Part shown: positions 1 to 5,897 of the stretch, in pieces
How the letters are laid out: each line of letters begins with the position of its first letter
Numbering within the stretch: position 1 is the stretch's first letter
Assembly: GCA_947628975.1 (NCBI GenBank)
Contig: CANRBW010000103.1
Coordinates: 1 to 5,897 of the forward strand
Reading direction: 5' to 3'
DNA length: 5,897 bases
Source: an uncultured Oscillospiraceae bacterium
Lineage (GTDB): Bacteria > Bacillota > Clostridia > Oscillospirales > Oscillospiraceae
The notes under the pieces: model-generated
What the model saw: only the letters and a program-made list of their open reading frames with translations
Told to the model about the DNA's origin: nothing
Database searches by the model: none
Position numbers and translations under genes: made by a program

Positions 1-1
1 C

Positions 2-2350
2 CAGAAGGGTCCGGTGAAGCGGCGACTGGAGGATATGGGCCTGACGCCGGGGGTGGAGGTCACCCTGCGGAAGGTGGCCCCCTTCGGCGACCCGCTGGAG
101 CTGACCCTGCGGGGCTACGAGCTGTCCCTGCGCAAGGAGGACGCCCGGTACATCACCCTGTGTCCCCCCGGACAGGTCCCCCAGCGGCCCCAGGGCCGCC
201 GCCAGGGCATGGTCCAGCCCATCCCGGACGACGAGACCCTGCGCCGCATGGCCCTGGCCCACCAGCACGAGCGCACCCAGCACCGCCAGAACGCCGACCC
301 GGAGGCCCACGAGGTCCGGGAGATGAAGCTGGCCCTGGTGGGCAACCCCAACTGCGGCAAGACCACCCTGTTCAACGCCCTCACCGGGGCCAACCAGTAT
401 GTGGGCAACTGGCCGGGGGTGACGGTGGAGAAAAAAGAGGGGCTGGCCACGGTGGACGGCCGGACGGTGACCATCGTGGACCTGCCGGGGATCTACTCCC
501 TCTCCCCCTACTCCATGGAGGAGATCGTGGCCCGCAACTTCATCGTGGAGGAGCGGCCCGACGCCATCATCAACATCGTGGACGCCACCAATCTGGAGCG
601 CAACCTCTACCTGACCGTCCAGCTTCTGGAGCTGGAGCGGCCCATGGTGGTTGCCCTGAACTTCATGGACGAGGTGGAAAAGCACGGGGACAAGATCGAC
701 CTCCGCCGCCTCAGCCAGGCTCTGGGGGTGCCGGTGGTGCCCATCACCGCCCGCTCGGGGCAGAATGTGGACGAGCTCCTCCGCCGGGCCCACCAGGCGG
801 TCCACGCCGCCTTCACCCTGGAGCCCGACGACCTCTACGACGACTTCACCCACCAGATCCACCACCAGGTGGGGGAGCTGATCCACGACCGGGCCTACGC
901 CGCCCACCTGCCCGCCCACTGGACCGCCATCAAGCTGCTGGAGGGGGACGAGCGGGTGGAGCAGGCCCTGGGCATGGACGACGAGCTGCGCTGGAAGCTG
1001 TCCCACATCGTTCAGGAGTACGAGAGCGCCTATCCCCTGGGGGACCGGGAGACTCTGGTGGCGGACAGCCGCTACCGCTTCATCAGCCAGGTGACCACCG
1101 TGGCGGTGAAGAAGGGCCGCCGGAGCGACGCCATGACCCCCTCGGACAAGATCGACTCCGTGGTCACCCACCGGTTCCTGGCGGTGCCCATCTTCCTTTT
1201 GACCATGCTGGCCATCTTCGCGGTCACCTTCGGCCCGGTGGGCTCCTTCCTCTCCGACGGGGTGGAGGCCCTGCTGGGCGACGTGCTCGCCCCCTGGGTC
1301 CAGGCCCTTCTGGAGGGGGCCGGGGCCGCCCCGTGGCTAGTGAGCCTGGTGGTGGACGGGATGATCGGCGGCGTGGGCGGGGTGCTGACCTTCCTGCCCC
1401 AGATCGCCCTGCTCTTCCTCTTCCTGTCCATCCTGGAGGACTCCGGCTACATGGCCAGGGCCGCCTTCATCATGGACCGGCTCCTGCGGCGCTTCGGCCT
1501 GTCGGGAAAGGCGTTCATCCCCATGCTCATGGGCTTTGGCTGTACCGTCCCCGCCCTGATGGGCGCCCGGACCATGGAGCAGGAGAAGGACCGGCGGATG
1601 ACCATGCTCCTGGTCCCCTTCATGTCCTGCTCCGCCCGGCTGCCGGTGTACGGCCTTCTCTCGGCGGCCTTCTTCCCCCGGTACGCGGGGGTGGTGGTCT
1701 TCTCCCTCTACCTGCTGGGTCTGCTGTGCGCCATCCTCTCCGGCGTCTTTTTCAAGCGGGTGGTCTTCCGGGGCGAGCCGGCGGCCTTTTTGCTCGAGCT
1801 CCCCCCCTACCGGCTGCCCACGCTGAGAAACTGCGCCTCCCACGTCTGGGAAAAGGTCCGGGGCTTTCTGGTCAAGGCGGGGACCCTGATTTTGTCCATG
1901 AGCATCGTGCTCTGGTTCCTCCAGTCCTTCGGCCCCGGCCTTCAGATGGTGGAGGCCGCCGACCAGAGCTACCTGGGCCGGTTCGGCGCCCTCATCGCCC
2001 CGGTGCTGACCCCCCTGGGCTTCGGCGTGTGGCAGGCGGCGGTGGCCCTGCTTACCGGTCTGGTGGCCAAGGAGGCGGTGGTCTCCACCCTCAGCCTGCT
2101 CTACGGCTTCTCCATCGGCGCGGCGGGGACCACCGTGGTCGCCGCCCTGTCCGGCACCTTCGCCTCCCCGGTGGCGGCCTACGCCTTCCTGGTCTTCGTC
2201 CTGCTCTACATCCCCTGCGTGGCCGCCATGTCCACCATGTACCGGGAGATGAACAGCGTGAAGTGGACCCTCTTCTCCGCCGCCTGGCAGGTGGGCTGCG
2301 CCTACCTGGTGAGCCTGCTGGTCTATCAGCTGGGCAGCCTGCTCCTCTGA
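2..2350 (+). CDS. feoB: Ferrous iron transporter, fused FeoA-FeoB (5' end cut by window)
   Basis: GTP-dependent Fe(II) importer of the cytoplasmic membrane. Residues are numbered from the GTG at 14. Residues 1-49 match the later part of a FeoA SH3-like domain (RRLEDMGLTPG, RGYELSLRKEDA). The four codons before the GTG stay in frame and read QKGP, which fits the FeoA core, so the true start is probably upstream of the window; an AGAAGG at 3-8 before the GTG looks fortuitous. A charged linker follows (about 50-102). The FeoB G domain shows G1 GNPNCGKT (110-117), the switch region GNWPGVTVEKKEG (131-143), G3 DLPG (156-159), G4 NFMD (216-219) and G5 near ITARSGQN. A helical spacer runs to about 380, and hydrophobic segments fill 387-778. 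Permease hallmarks are LEDSGYMAR (474-482), GFGCTVPA (507-514), SCSARLPVY (538-546) and YIPCVA (732-737); the cysteines C510, C539 and C735 correspond to those conserved in FeoB. The gene ends with TGA at 2348-2350. No FeoC is seen downstream. Confidence 0.96.
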   Translation, partial: QKGPVKRRLEDMGLTPGVEVTLRKVAPFGDPLELTLRGYELSLRKEDARYITLCPPGQVPQRPQGRRQGMVQPIPDDETLRRMALAHQHERTQHRQNADPEAHEVREMKLALVGNPNCGKTTLFNALTGANQYVGNWPGVTVEKKEGLATVDGRTVTIVDLPGIYSLSPYSMEEIVARNFIVEERPDAIINIVDATNLERNLYLTVQLLELERPMVVALNFMDEVEKHGDKIDLRRLSQALGVPVVPITARSGQNVDELLRRAHQAVHAAFTLEPDDLYDDFTHQIHHQVGELIHDRAYAAHLPAHWTAIKLLEGDERVEQALGMDDELRWKLSHIVQEYESAYPLGDRETLVADSRYRFISQVTTVAVKKGRRSDAMTPSDKIDSVVTHRFLAVPIFLLTMLAIFAVTFGPVGSFLSDGVEALLGDVLAPWVQALLEGAGAAPWLVSLVVDGMIGGVGGVLTFLPQIALLFLFLSILEDSGYMARAAFIMDRLLRRFGLSGKAFIPMLMGFGCTVPALMGARTMEQEKDRRMTMLLVPFMSCSARLPVYGLLSAAFFPRYAGVVVFSLYLLGLLCAILSGVFFKRVVFRGEPAAFLLELPPYRLPTLRNCASHVWEKVRGFLVKAGTLILSMSIVLWFLQSFGPGLQMVEAADQSYLGRFGALIAPVLTPLGFGVWQAAVALLTGLVAKEAVVSTLSLLYGFSIGAAGTTVVAALSGTFASPVAAYAFLVFVLLYIPCVAAMSTMYREMNSVKWTLFSAAWQVGCAYLVSLLVYQLGSLLL

Positions 2351-2372
2351 CCCACTCGTTTGCGCGCACAAA

Positions 2373-2671
2373 GTGCCGCGGAACAACGCCCCGGAGGGAT
2401 AACTCACTCACGTTGCGTTACTGCGCACAAAAAACATCCCAGGGCCCGGACACGGCACCGTGGAAGCAATCAGGTGGGTATCCCACTTACGTTGTATCCC
2501 TCCGCACAAAAACGTCCCGGTGCCAAAACACGGCGCCGTGGAAGCAATCAGGTGGGTATCCCACTTACGTTGTATACCTCCGCACAAAAAACGTCCCAGG
2601 GCCCGGACACGGCACCGTGGAAGCAACCAGGTGGGTATCCCACTTACGTTGTATACCTCCGCACAAAAACG
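2373..2671. repeat. Intergenic tandem array of a 78-79 bp unit
   Basis: A head-to-tail array fills most of the gap after feoB. Copies lie at 2373-2452 (decayed), 2453-2530 (78 bp), 2531-2609 (79 bp) and 2610-2671 (truncated where the terminator begins). Copies 1-3 begin CGGCACCGTGGAAGCAA, with G for A in copy 2, share GTGGGTATCCCACTTACGTT, and end CTCCGCACAAAAA(A)CG. The decayed copy keeps CACGTTG, CGCACAAAAAA and CCCAGGGCCCGGACA. Each intact copy has a small hairpin, a 7-bp stem including one G-T pair around a TAT loop, at 2472-2488, 2550-2566 and 2629-2645. Base composition is less GC-rich than the flanking genes. The 78 versus 79 bp lengths, caused by an A5/A6 run, break any reading frame across the array, so it is probably non-coding. 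I do not recognise the family; a dispersed intergenic repeat is a reasonable guess. Confidence 0.9.
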
Positions 2672-2699
2672 CCTCCGGCGGCGGGCCGGAGGCGTTTTT
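2665..2699. terminator. Bidirectional intrinsic terminator between feoB and degV
   Basis: A perfect 15-bp inverted repeat has arms AAAAACGCCTCCGGC (2665-2679) and GCCGGAGGCGTTTTT (2685-2699) around a 5-nt loop. The GC-rich core is followed by a T run on the + strand and, by symmetry, on the - strand, so it can end both feoB and degV transcripts. Three more pairs (CAC 2662-2664 with GTG 2700-2702) extend the base. After an interruption, CTCCGCAC of the repeat unit is mirrored by GTGCGGAG at 2706-2713. The left arm therefore overlaps the end of the last repeat copy. It lies 315 nt past the feoB stop and 48 nt past the degV stop. Confidence 0.93.
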
Positions 2700-2747
2700 G
2701 TGTATGTGCGGAGAGCGTATCTGTTCCTGCGGGGCCCGGTGCGGGGC

Positions 2748-3611
2748 TCAGCGGCCCAGGGTGCGGCTGACCGACAGGCCGAAGGCGTCGGGCCCGGTGT
2801 GGCAGATCACCGAAAAGCTCAGGGGCTCATAGTGGAGGCTCATGTCGGGCAAGGCCGCGCGGATCTGCTCCACCCACGCCTCCGCCTCGGCCGGGTCCCG
2901 GAAACTGCTGGCCACCCCCACCGTCAGCTCGAAGCCCTTGGCGCGCATCGCCTGGGCGGCCTCCACGGCGCACTCCACCGCCCGCTTCCGGCAGTTGGCC
3001 ACCCCCCGGATCTTGGCGATGGCGTCAAACCGCTCCCCGTCGCACTTCAGCAGGGGCTTGATGTTCAGCACCGCCCCCAACGCGGCGGTGGCGGCGGTAC
3101 AGCGGCCGTTTTTCTTGAAGTATTTCAGGGTGTCCACCCCCAGGTAGATCACCGAGTCCATCCCACCGGCCTCCAGCTCCCGCCGGGCCGCGGCGGCGTC
3201 CATCCCCGCCCCGACCAGGGCCACGGCGTCCAGCACCGCGTCGTACTGGGAGACGGAGACCCGGTGGTCGTCCACCACCTGGACCCGGCCGTCAAACCCG
3301 GCGGCCAGGCCCTGGGCGGTGGCGCAGGAGGCGCTGAGCCCGCTGGACATGGGGAGGTGGAGGATCTCGTCATACCCCTGGGCCAAAATGTCGTTCCACA
3401 GGGCCTCCACCGCCGCCGGAGAGGGCTGGGAGGTGCTGGCGTCCGCCCCCTCGTCCAGGCGCTGATAGAACTCCTCGTGGGTCAGGTCCACGCCCTCGTA
3501 GTACTCCTTGCCGTCCAAAATCACCGGCATGGGCAGGACGAAAACGCCCAGTTCCCGACCGCGCTCGGGGAAGATGCCGCTGTTGCTGTCTGTTACGATC
3601 GCTGTCTTCAT
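2748..3611 (-). CDS. DegV family fatty-acid-binding protein (FakB-like)
   Basis: A 287-residue protein, the usual DegV length. Family members bind a fatty acid in a cleft between two domains and, where FakA is present, present it for phosphorylation to acyl-phosphate in the cytoplasm. Visible hallmarks are TDSNSGI (7-13), TSQPSP (60-65), MSSGLS (88-93), VQVVDDHRVSVSQ (110-122), TLKYFKKNGRCTAATAALG (161-179), LNIKPLLK (182-189) and CHTGPDAFG (270-278). T60, S93 and H271 fall where the family's fatty-acid carboxylate ligands lie, as I recall them. The ATG at 3611 is chosen because MKTAIVTDSN is the canonical N-terminus and AGGAAAGG lies 8 nt upstream; an in-frame extension to 3680 would add unrelated residues and run through the promoter. 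HTGPD replaces the more common HTGPG. No fakA is in view, so the kinase partner and ligand are unknown. The gene has its own promoter and converges on feoB. Confidence 0.95.
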   Translation of the reverse strand: MKTAIVTDSNSGIFPERGRELGVFVLPMPVILDGKEYYEGVDLTHEEFYQRLDEGADASTSQPSPAAVEALWNDILAQGYDEILHLPMSSGLSASCATAQGLAAGFDGRVQVVDDHRVSVSQYDAVLDAVALVGAGMDAAAARRELEAGGMDSVIYLGVDTLKYFKKNGRCTAATAALGAVLNIKPLLKCDGERFDAIAKIRGVANCRKRAVECAVEAAQAMRAKGFELTVGVASSFRDPAEAEAWVEQIRAALPDMSLHYEPLSFSVICHTGPDAFGLSVSRTLGR

Positions 3612-3619
3612 GCTCTTGT

Positions 3620-3627
3620 CCTTTCCT
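3620..3627 (-). promoter_or_regulatory. Ribosome binding site of the degV gene
   Basis: Read on the - strand this is AGGAAAGG, 8 nt before the ATG at 3611. It supports that start over the longer open frame that begins at 3680. Confidence 0.8.
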
Positions 3628-3651
3628 TCCGGCCCCGGTTGGGCCGCGTCT

Positions 3652-3680
3652 ATTATAGCCCGGATTCCTCCACACCGCAA
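3652..3680 (-). promoter_or_regulatory. Sigma-A type promoter for degV
   Basis: On the - strand a perfect -10 TATAAT (3652-3657) follows a -35 TTGCGG (3675-3680) with an exact 17-bp spacer. The -35 matches the consensus TTGACA only in TTG. Transcription would begin near 3645, giving a leader of about 35 nt that contains the ribosome binding site. The surrounding 114-bp gap (3612-3725) is AT-richer than the genes. I see no convincing terminator after ygiQ: the best pairing is 3 bp, GGG with CCC around AAAAGTA. Readthrough from ygiQ is therefore also possible. Confidence 0.8.
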
Positions 3681-3725
3681 GCCCTTATGGGTACTTTTCC
3701 CTATTTTCTACGACTGTCGCGCATC

Positions 3726-5834
3726 TCAGCCCCGTCCGCCCCGCTTGCCCCCGGACCGGGGCCGGGCGTTGGGCTTGGGCTTCGCCTTGGCCCACCCCGC
3801 CTTTCGTCTGGGCCCCTTCGACGTGGGCGCAGCGGACTGCACAGGGGTCTTGGGCCCCCCGCGTCTGGGCCCCTTCGATGTGGGTGCAACAGACTGCACA
3901 GGTGTCTTGGCCCCTCCGCGCTGGGTCCCCTTCGGGGTGGGCGCAACGGGCTGCGCGGGGGGCTTGGCCCCCCGGCCCTTCTTTCCGGCGGGGCGGTCGC
4001 TCCGCCCCGCCGGCGGGCGGCCCTGGGGCCGGTCGGGGCGCAGGAGGCACTCCCTGCCGTAGCCGATCAGGTCCTCCCGGCCGGTCAGGCGCAGGGCCTC
4101 CAGCACCAGGGGCCGCTTTTCCGGGCGCTTCCACTGCATCAGGGCCCGCTGCATGGCCTTTTCGTGGGAGGTCTTGGGCACGAACACCGGCTCCATGGTC
4201 CGGGGGTCCAGGCCGGTGTAGTACATACAGGTAGAGAGGGTCCCCGGCGTGGGGTAGAAGTCCTGGACCTGCTCGGGCTGGCGGCCGGAACGGTTGAGCC
4301 AGCAGGCCAGCTCCACTGCGTCGGCCAGGGTACAGCCGGGGTGGGAGGACATGAGGTAGGGCACCAGGTACTGCTCCTTGCCGCGGGCCTTGTTCAGCGC
4401 GTCGTACTTCTGGCGGAATTTTTCGTAGACGGCGATGTGGGGCTTGCCCATGTAGTCCAGCACCCGGTCCACGCAGTGTTCCGGGGCCACCTTCAGCTGG
4501 CCGGAGACGTGGTGCTCCACCAGCTCCCGCAAAAAGGCCCCGGACTTGTCCTGAAGGAGGTAGTCGAAGCGGATGCCGGAGCGGATGAAGACCTTTTTGA
4601 CCCCCGGCAGGGCCCGTAGCTTACGCAGAAGGGCCAGATAGTCGCTGTGGTCGGCGTCCAGGTTGGGACAGGGCGTGGGGGCCAGACACGCCCGGCTTTT
4701 GCACAGCCCCGCCTCGCGCTGTTTTTGGCAGGCGGGGCGGCGGAAGTTGGCGGTGGGGCCGCCCACATCGTGGAGGTAGCCCTTGAAGCCGGGGTGGGCG
4801 ATGAGCGCTTTGGCCTCCCGCAGGACGCTCTCGTGGCTCCGGGAGGTGACCATCCGCCCCTGGTGGAAGGCCAGGGAACAGAAGTTGCACGCCCCAAAGC
4901 ACCCCCGGTTGTGGCAGATGGAGAAGCGCACCTCCTCGATGGCGGGCACGCCGCCCATGTCGTCATACATGGGGTGGGGCTCCCGGACGTAGGGCAGCTC
5001 CGCCACCCGGTCCAGCTCCGCCGTGGTCAGGGGCATGGCGGGGGGATTGACCACCAGGATCCGGTCCCCGTGGGGCTGGAGGATGGCCCGGCCCACCACC
5101 GGGTCGTGCTCCCGGTACTGGGCCATGTTGGCCTGGGCGTAGGCCCGCTTGTCGGCGGTCACCTCCTCAAAGGAGGCGCAGAAGACCTTGGGGTAGGCGC
5201 ACTCCTCCGGGTCGCGGGTCAGAAAGGCGGTGCCCCGGACGTCGTGGAGCCGGTCCACCGGCTCGCCGCCGCGCAAACGCTGGGCGATCTCCAGGGTGGC
5301 CCGCTCCCCCATGCCGTAGGTGAGCAGGTCCGCCCCGCTGTCCAGCAGGATGGAGCGGCGGACCTTGTCCTCCCAGTAGTCGTAGTGGGCGAAGCGGCGC
5401 AGGGACGCCTCCAGCCCGCCGATGACCACCGGCAGGTCCCCAAAGGCCCGGCGGGCCAGGTTGGCGTAGACGATGGTGGCCCGGTCCGGCCGCAGCCCCA
5501 CGCGATTTCCCGGGGAATAGGCGTCCTTGCTCCGGGGGCGGCGGGCCACGGTGTAGCGGGCCACCATGGAGTCCAGGTTCCCCGCCGACAGCATCACCCC
5601 CAGCCGGGGCCGGCCGTAGGCGGTGAGGGAGGCGGGGCTGTGCCAGTCGGGCTGGGCGCAGATACACACCCGAAACCCCTCCGCCTCCAACAGCCGGGCG
5701 ATGATGGTCGGGCCGAAGGAGGGGTGGTCCACATAGGCGTCCCCGGTGATGACCAGAAAGTCGTAGTCCTCCCAGCCCCGGTCCTCCATGTCCCGGCGGG
5801 ACACGGGCAAAAAGTCACTGCTCTTCCAGTCCAA
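3726..5834 (-). CDS. ygiQ: YgiQ family radical SAM protein (UPF0313)
   Basis: A 702-residue cytoplasmic iron-sulfur enzyme whose reaction is not established. Residues 7-60 (FLPVSRRDMEDRGW, then TGDAYVDHPSFG at 30-41) match the YgiQ N-terminal domain. The family motifs GNLDSM (85-90), RPDRATIVY (115-123) and GGLEASLRR (139-147) follow. The radical SAM cluster ligands are C312, C316 and C319 in GCFGACNFC. A second group, C369, C378, C383 and C389, lies after DVGGPTAN (356-363); E. coli YgiQ, as I recall it, has the same four cysteines. LKVAPEH (447-453), KEQYLVPYLMSSHPG (486-500) and YPTPGTLSTCMYYTG (527-541) are typical of the C-terminal half. From about 599 the protein is a Lys/Arg/Pro-rich, probably disordered tail with a 19-residue repeat. 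The start is TTG: the conserved FLPVSR block precedes the first ATG (residue 16), and GGAG lies 7 nt upstream. The start overlaps the upstream gene's end by 20 nt, suggesting coupled translation. Confidence 0.96.
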   Translation of the reverse strand: MDWKSSDFLPVSRRDMEDRGWEDYDFLVITGDAYVDHPSFGPTIIARLLEAEGFRVCICAQPDWHSPASLTAYGRPRLGVMLSAGNLDSMVARYTVARRPRSKDAYSPGNRVGLRPDRATIVYANLARRAFGDLPVVIGGLEASLRRFAHYDYWEDKVRRSILLDSGADLLTYGMGERATLEIAQRLRGGEPVDRLHDVRGTAFLTRDPEECAYPKVFCASFEEVTADKRAYAQANMAQYREHDPVVGRAILQPHGDRILVVNPPAMPLTTAELDRVAELPYVREPHPMYDDMGGVPAIEEVRFSICHNRGCFGACNFCSLAFHQGRMVTSRSHESVLREAKALIAHPGFKGYLHDVGGPTANFRRPACQKQREAGLCKSRACLAPTPCPNLDADHSDYLALLRKLRALPGVKKVFIRSGIRFDYLLQDKSGAFLRELVEHHVSGQLKVAPEHCVDRVLDYMGKPHIAVYEKFRQKYDALNKARGKEQYLVPYLMSSHPGCTLADAVELACWLNRSGRQPEQVQDFYPTPGTLSTCMYYTGLDPRTMEPVFVPKTSHEKAMQRALMQWKRPEKRPLVLEALRLTGREDLIGYGRECLLRPDRPQGRPPAGRSDRPAGKKGRGAKPPAQPVAPTPKGTQRGGAKTPVQSVAPTSKGPRRGGPKTPVQSAAPTSKGPRRKAGWAKAKPKPNARPRSGGKRGGRG
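3805..3975 (-). repeat. Three tandem 57-bp repeats in the YgiQ tail
   Basis: Direct repeats of exactly 57 bp at 3805-3861, 3862-3918 and 3919-3975 lie in frame and encode a 19-residue unit of the form GAKTPVQSVAPTSKGPRRG. The copies at 3805 and 3862 differ at only about 7 positions; the copy at 3919 is more diverged, with PPAQPVAPTPKGTQR in place of TPVQSVAPTSKGPRR. The unit is basic and proline-rich and lengthens the disordered C-terminus. It has the form of a minisatellite and may vary in number between strains. Confidence 0.92.
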
Positions 5835-5897
5835 TGCGCTTCTCCAACAGGTCCAGGGGGACGCGGCTGCCCGCCGCCTCCCCGATCTTGTGAAAGC
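5815..5897 (-). CDS. C-terminal end of an unidentified protein (cut by window)
   Basis: On the - strand a frame open from the window edge ends at TGA 5815-5817, giving 26 residues that begin FHKIGEAAGSRVPLDLLEKR and end GLEEQ. The charged amphipathic composition looks like a genuine protein end, and the stop falls 20 nt inside ygiQ, the typical overlap of co-transcribed genes. It is too short to assign a function. A chance open frame in GC-rich DNA cannot be excluded, but its position just upstream of a TTG start with an internal Shine-Dalgarno favours a real gene. Confidence 0.6.
   Translation of the reverse strand, partial: FHKIGEAAGSRVPLDLLEKRIGLEEQ
5842..5845 (-). promoter_or_regulatory. 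Ribosome binding site of ygiQ, inside the upstream gene
   Basis: On the - strand this reads GGAG, followed by AAGCGCA (7 nt) and the TTG start at 5834. It lies within the coding end of the preceding gene and supports the TTG over the later ATG at 5789. Confidence 0.65.

Noticed and set aside
3..16. AGAAGG followed by GTG as the true start of the iron transporter
   Set aside because: The FeoA domain would lack its first strands, and the codons before the GTG continue the FeoA match, so the gene probably begins outside the window.
1337..2407. 356-residue - strand frame antisense to feoB
   Set aside because: The composition (Gly, Gln, His, Glu) is the usual antisense shadow of a GC-rich hydrophobic gene, with no domain.
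2408..2626. 72-residue - strand open frame over the repeats, with FLCGGIQRKWDTHLIAST twice
   Set aside because: The repetition in the protein only reflects the 78-bp period of copies 1 and 2. The next unit is 79 bp and breaks the frame, so selection is not keeping a protein.
2373..2671. CRISPR array
   Set aside because: The conserved part of each unit is about 60 bp and the remainder is shared between units rather than unique. There are no 28-37 bp repeats with unique spacers and no cas genes.
2373..2671. Riboswitch or iron-responsive leader
   Set aside because: The array lies after feoB and is convergent with degV, not upstream of any start, and I recognise no known aptamer core.
2360..2770. 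136-residue + strand open frame over the repeats and terminator
   Set aside because: It changes frame relative to the unit at copy 2 to 3, passes through the terminator hairpin and overlaps the degV end. No ribosome binding site or family motif is visible.
160..2832. 890-residue + strand frame overlapping feoB
   Set aside because: Gly/Pro/Arg-rich translation typical of a shifted frame in GC-rich DNA; feoB in the other frame explains the region.
3612..3725. Intrinsic terminator after ygiQ
   Set aside because: Only a 3-bp stem without a T run could be found; the gap is better explained by the degV promoter.
2460..4619. 719-residue + strand frame antisense to degV and ygiQ
   Set aside because: Starts in the repeat array and runs opposite two well-supported genes; low-complexity translation, no motifs.

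Overview
The window is GC-rich DNA (roughly two thirds G+C by eye). It carries two complete genes, two genes cut by the window edges, and a repeat-filled gap between convergent transcription units. Gene content and style suggest a high-GC anaerobic Firmicute of the gut Oscillospiraceae type: a fused FeoA-FeoB iron transporter, a DegV fatty-acid-binding protein, a YgiQ radical SAM protein, purine-rich Shine-Dalgarno sites and a sigma-A-like promoter. This placement is an inference from protein families and composition, not a database match.

Left part (1-2350, + strand): a ferrous iron transporter whose N-terminus is a FeoA domain joined by a charged, histidine-bearing linker to FeoB (G domain, helical spacer, membrane permease). 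The first part of the FeoA domain lies outside the window.

Middle gap (2351-2747): about 400 bases with no convincing gene. It holds a tandem array of a 78-79 bp unit (one decayed copy, two full copies and a truncated copy) that runs directly into a strong symmetrical hairpin terminator at 2665-2699. The terminator sits between the convergent feoB and degV genes and can serve both strands. The array has a higher-order 157-bp period and is the least explained part of the window.

Right part (2748-5897, - strand): in transcription order, the end of an unidentified gene (window edge to 5815), then ygiQ (5834 to 3726, a TTG start overlapping the upstream gene by 20 nt), then degV (3611 to 2748). 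The overlap suggests translational coupling of ygiQ to the upstream gene. degV has its own good promoter (TTGCGG, 17 bp, TATAAT) in the 114-bp gap after ygiQ, so it can be expressed independently, though no clear terminator separates it from ygiQ.

The genes do not form one obvious pathway: iron uptake, a radical SAM enzyme of unknown function and fatty-acid binding. The window looks mostly like ordinary core genome. The intergenic repeat array and a 57-bp in-frame repeat in the basic tail of YgiQ are the two places that deserve a closer look. I did not find clear evidence of a new biological system.
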